Shown one piece after another: positions 63,833 through 64,000 of a stretch of 64,000 nucleotides of DNA. Positions within the stretch are counted from its first letter, which is position 1. The number at the start of each line of letters is the position of its first letter. Below the pieces are notes generated by a model. It ran no database searches and had not been told where the DNA came from. It was given only the letters and a program-made list of their open reading frames with translations. The position numbers were made by a program, and so were the translations under genes. This DNA is from Pleionea mediterranea (GTDB taxonomy: Bacteria; Pseudomonadota; Gammaproteobacteria; Enterobacterales; Kangiellaceae): positions 62,001-126,000 of the forward strand of contig NZ_QGGU01000005.1 of assembly GCF_003148745.1 (NCBI RefSeq), in the 5' to 3' direction.

Positions 63833-64000
63833 AGGATATTCCGCACCGAAATACAGGGCTGGTATTATCGGGCGGCGGAGCCAGGGCGGCCTATCAGGTT
63901 GGCGTTTTAAAGGCCATATCCGAATTACTGCCATTTACCACCCACATCAATCCTTTTCCCACCATTTGTGGGACTTCTGCCGGTGCAATTAATGCCACTG
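63829..64000 (+). CDS. Patatin-like phospholipase, 3' part outside window
   Basis: ATG at 63829 overlaps the transglycosylase stop (ATGA). 57 codons are visible: TGLVLSGGGARAAYQVGVLKAI holds the glycine-rich oxyanion motif GGGARAAYQ, and ICGTSAGAINA holds the GxSxG nucleophile serine. Patatin-like proteins hydrolyse acyl lipids with a Ser-Asp dyad; the Asp lies beyond the window. Confidence 0.9.
   Translation, partial: MKDIPHRNTGLVLSGGGARAAYQVGVLKAISELLPFTTHINPFPTICGTSAGAINAT

Overview
The window is AT-leaning, gene-dense bacterial chromosome from a gammaproteobacterium. The evidence is a bioBFHCD-type biotin operon with a BirA-like operator, a CpxA/CpxR/CpxP cluster with a CpxR box, SrkA (YihE), YqaA, a bacterial-type ProS and MaeA, together with BCCT and SSS transporters and an ExeM-like nuclease. 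That mix suits a marine Oceanospirillales/Kangiellaceae-like organism (for example Aliikangiella or Pleionea). The family guess is tentative and made from gene content only. No rRNA, tRNA or CRISPR was seen.

Layout. 1-9.9 kb: 3' part of a secreted ExeM-like nuclease gene, a gene-poor gap, small membrane proteins (YqaA, AI-2E type), the divergent cpxRA/cpxP envelope-stress cluster and a secreted amidohydrolase. 9.9-11.7 kb: two copies of a large palindromic repeat with a BsuPI-like gene lying inside the first. 11.7-19.6 kb: cysteine-synthase-like enzyme, GFA protein, secreted TPR protein, a HTH/membrane pair behind three identical-type palindromic operators, small unknowns, a racemase and a TorF-type porin. 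19.7-24.8 kb: biotin operon (bioB-F-H-C-D, minus strand). 25-33 kb: triple-receiver protein, ComF, a porin coupled to a BCCT transporter with a structured leader, MATE pump and SrkA.

33.0-44.7 kb is an accessory island. Its left edge carries a truncated tyrosine recombinase coupled to an integrase-repeat ORF (resembling the GmtY/GmtZ proteins of gamma-mobile-trio elements) abutting srkA. Its right edge carries broken IS256 and IS66 pieces. Between them is one tight six-gene operon: MoxR AAA+ ATPase, DUF5682, VWA, double-SWIM protein, a 95-aa unknown and a DUF4132 giant. It corresponds to the uncharacterised E. coli yehL-yehM-yehP-yehQ plus yehI set. This is the best candidate for an undescribed system; I read the DUF5682 N-terminus as a TraB/ChaN/Tiki-like domain.

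44.9-64 kb: Sel1 protein, dodecin, a LysR regulator divergent from a DUF1338 (2-oxoadipate dioxygenase type) enzyme, an M20 carbamoylase-like hydrolase, cold-shock and CheW proteins, then a five-gene minus-strand cluster: FnIII-like membrane protein, SSS transporter, a 40-aa membrane peptide, a carbamoyltransferase lacking the aspartate-binding residues of ATCase, and an AsnB-type amidotransferase. The end holds maeA, a class V aminotransferase, a lipoprotein hydrolase, proS, a lytic transglycosylase and the start of a patatin gene.

Two threads cross the window. In-frame 12-18 bp tandem repeats have expanded inside at least six otherwise ordinary genes. Two genes (at 10.8 and 49.4 kb) appear to start at AUU or AUC rather than at the first ATG/GTG/TTG.
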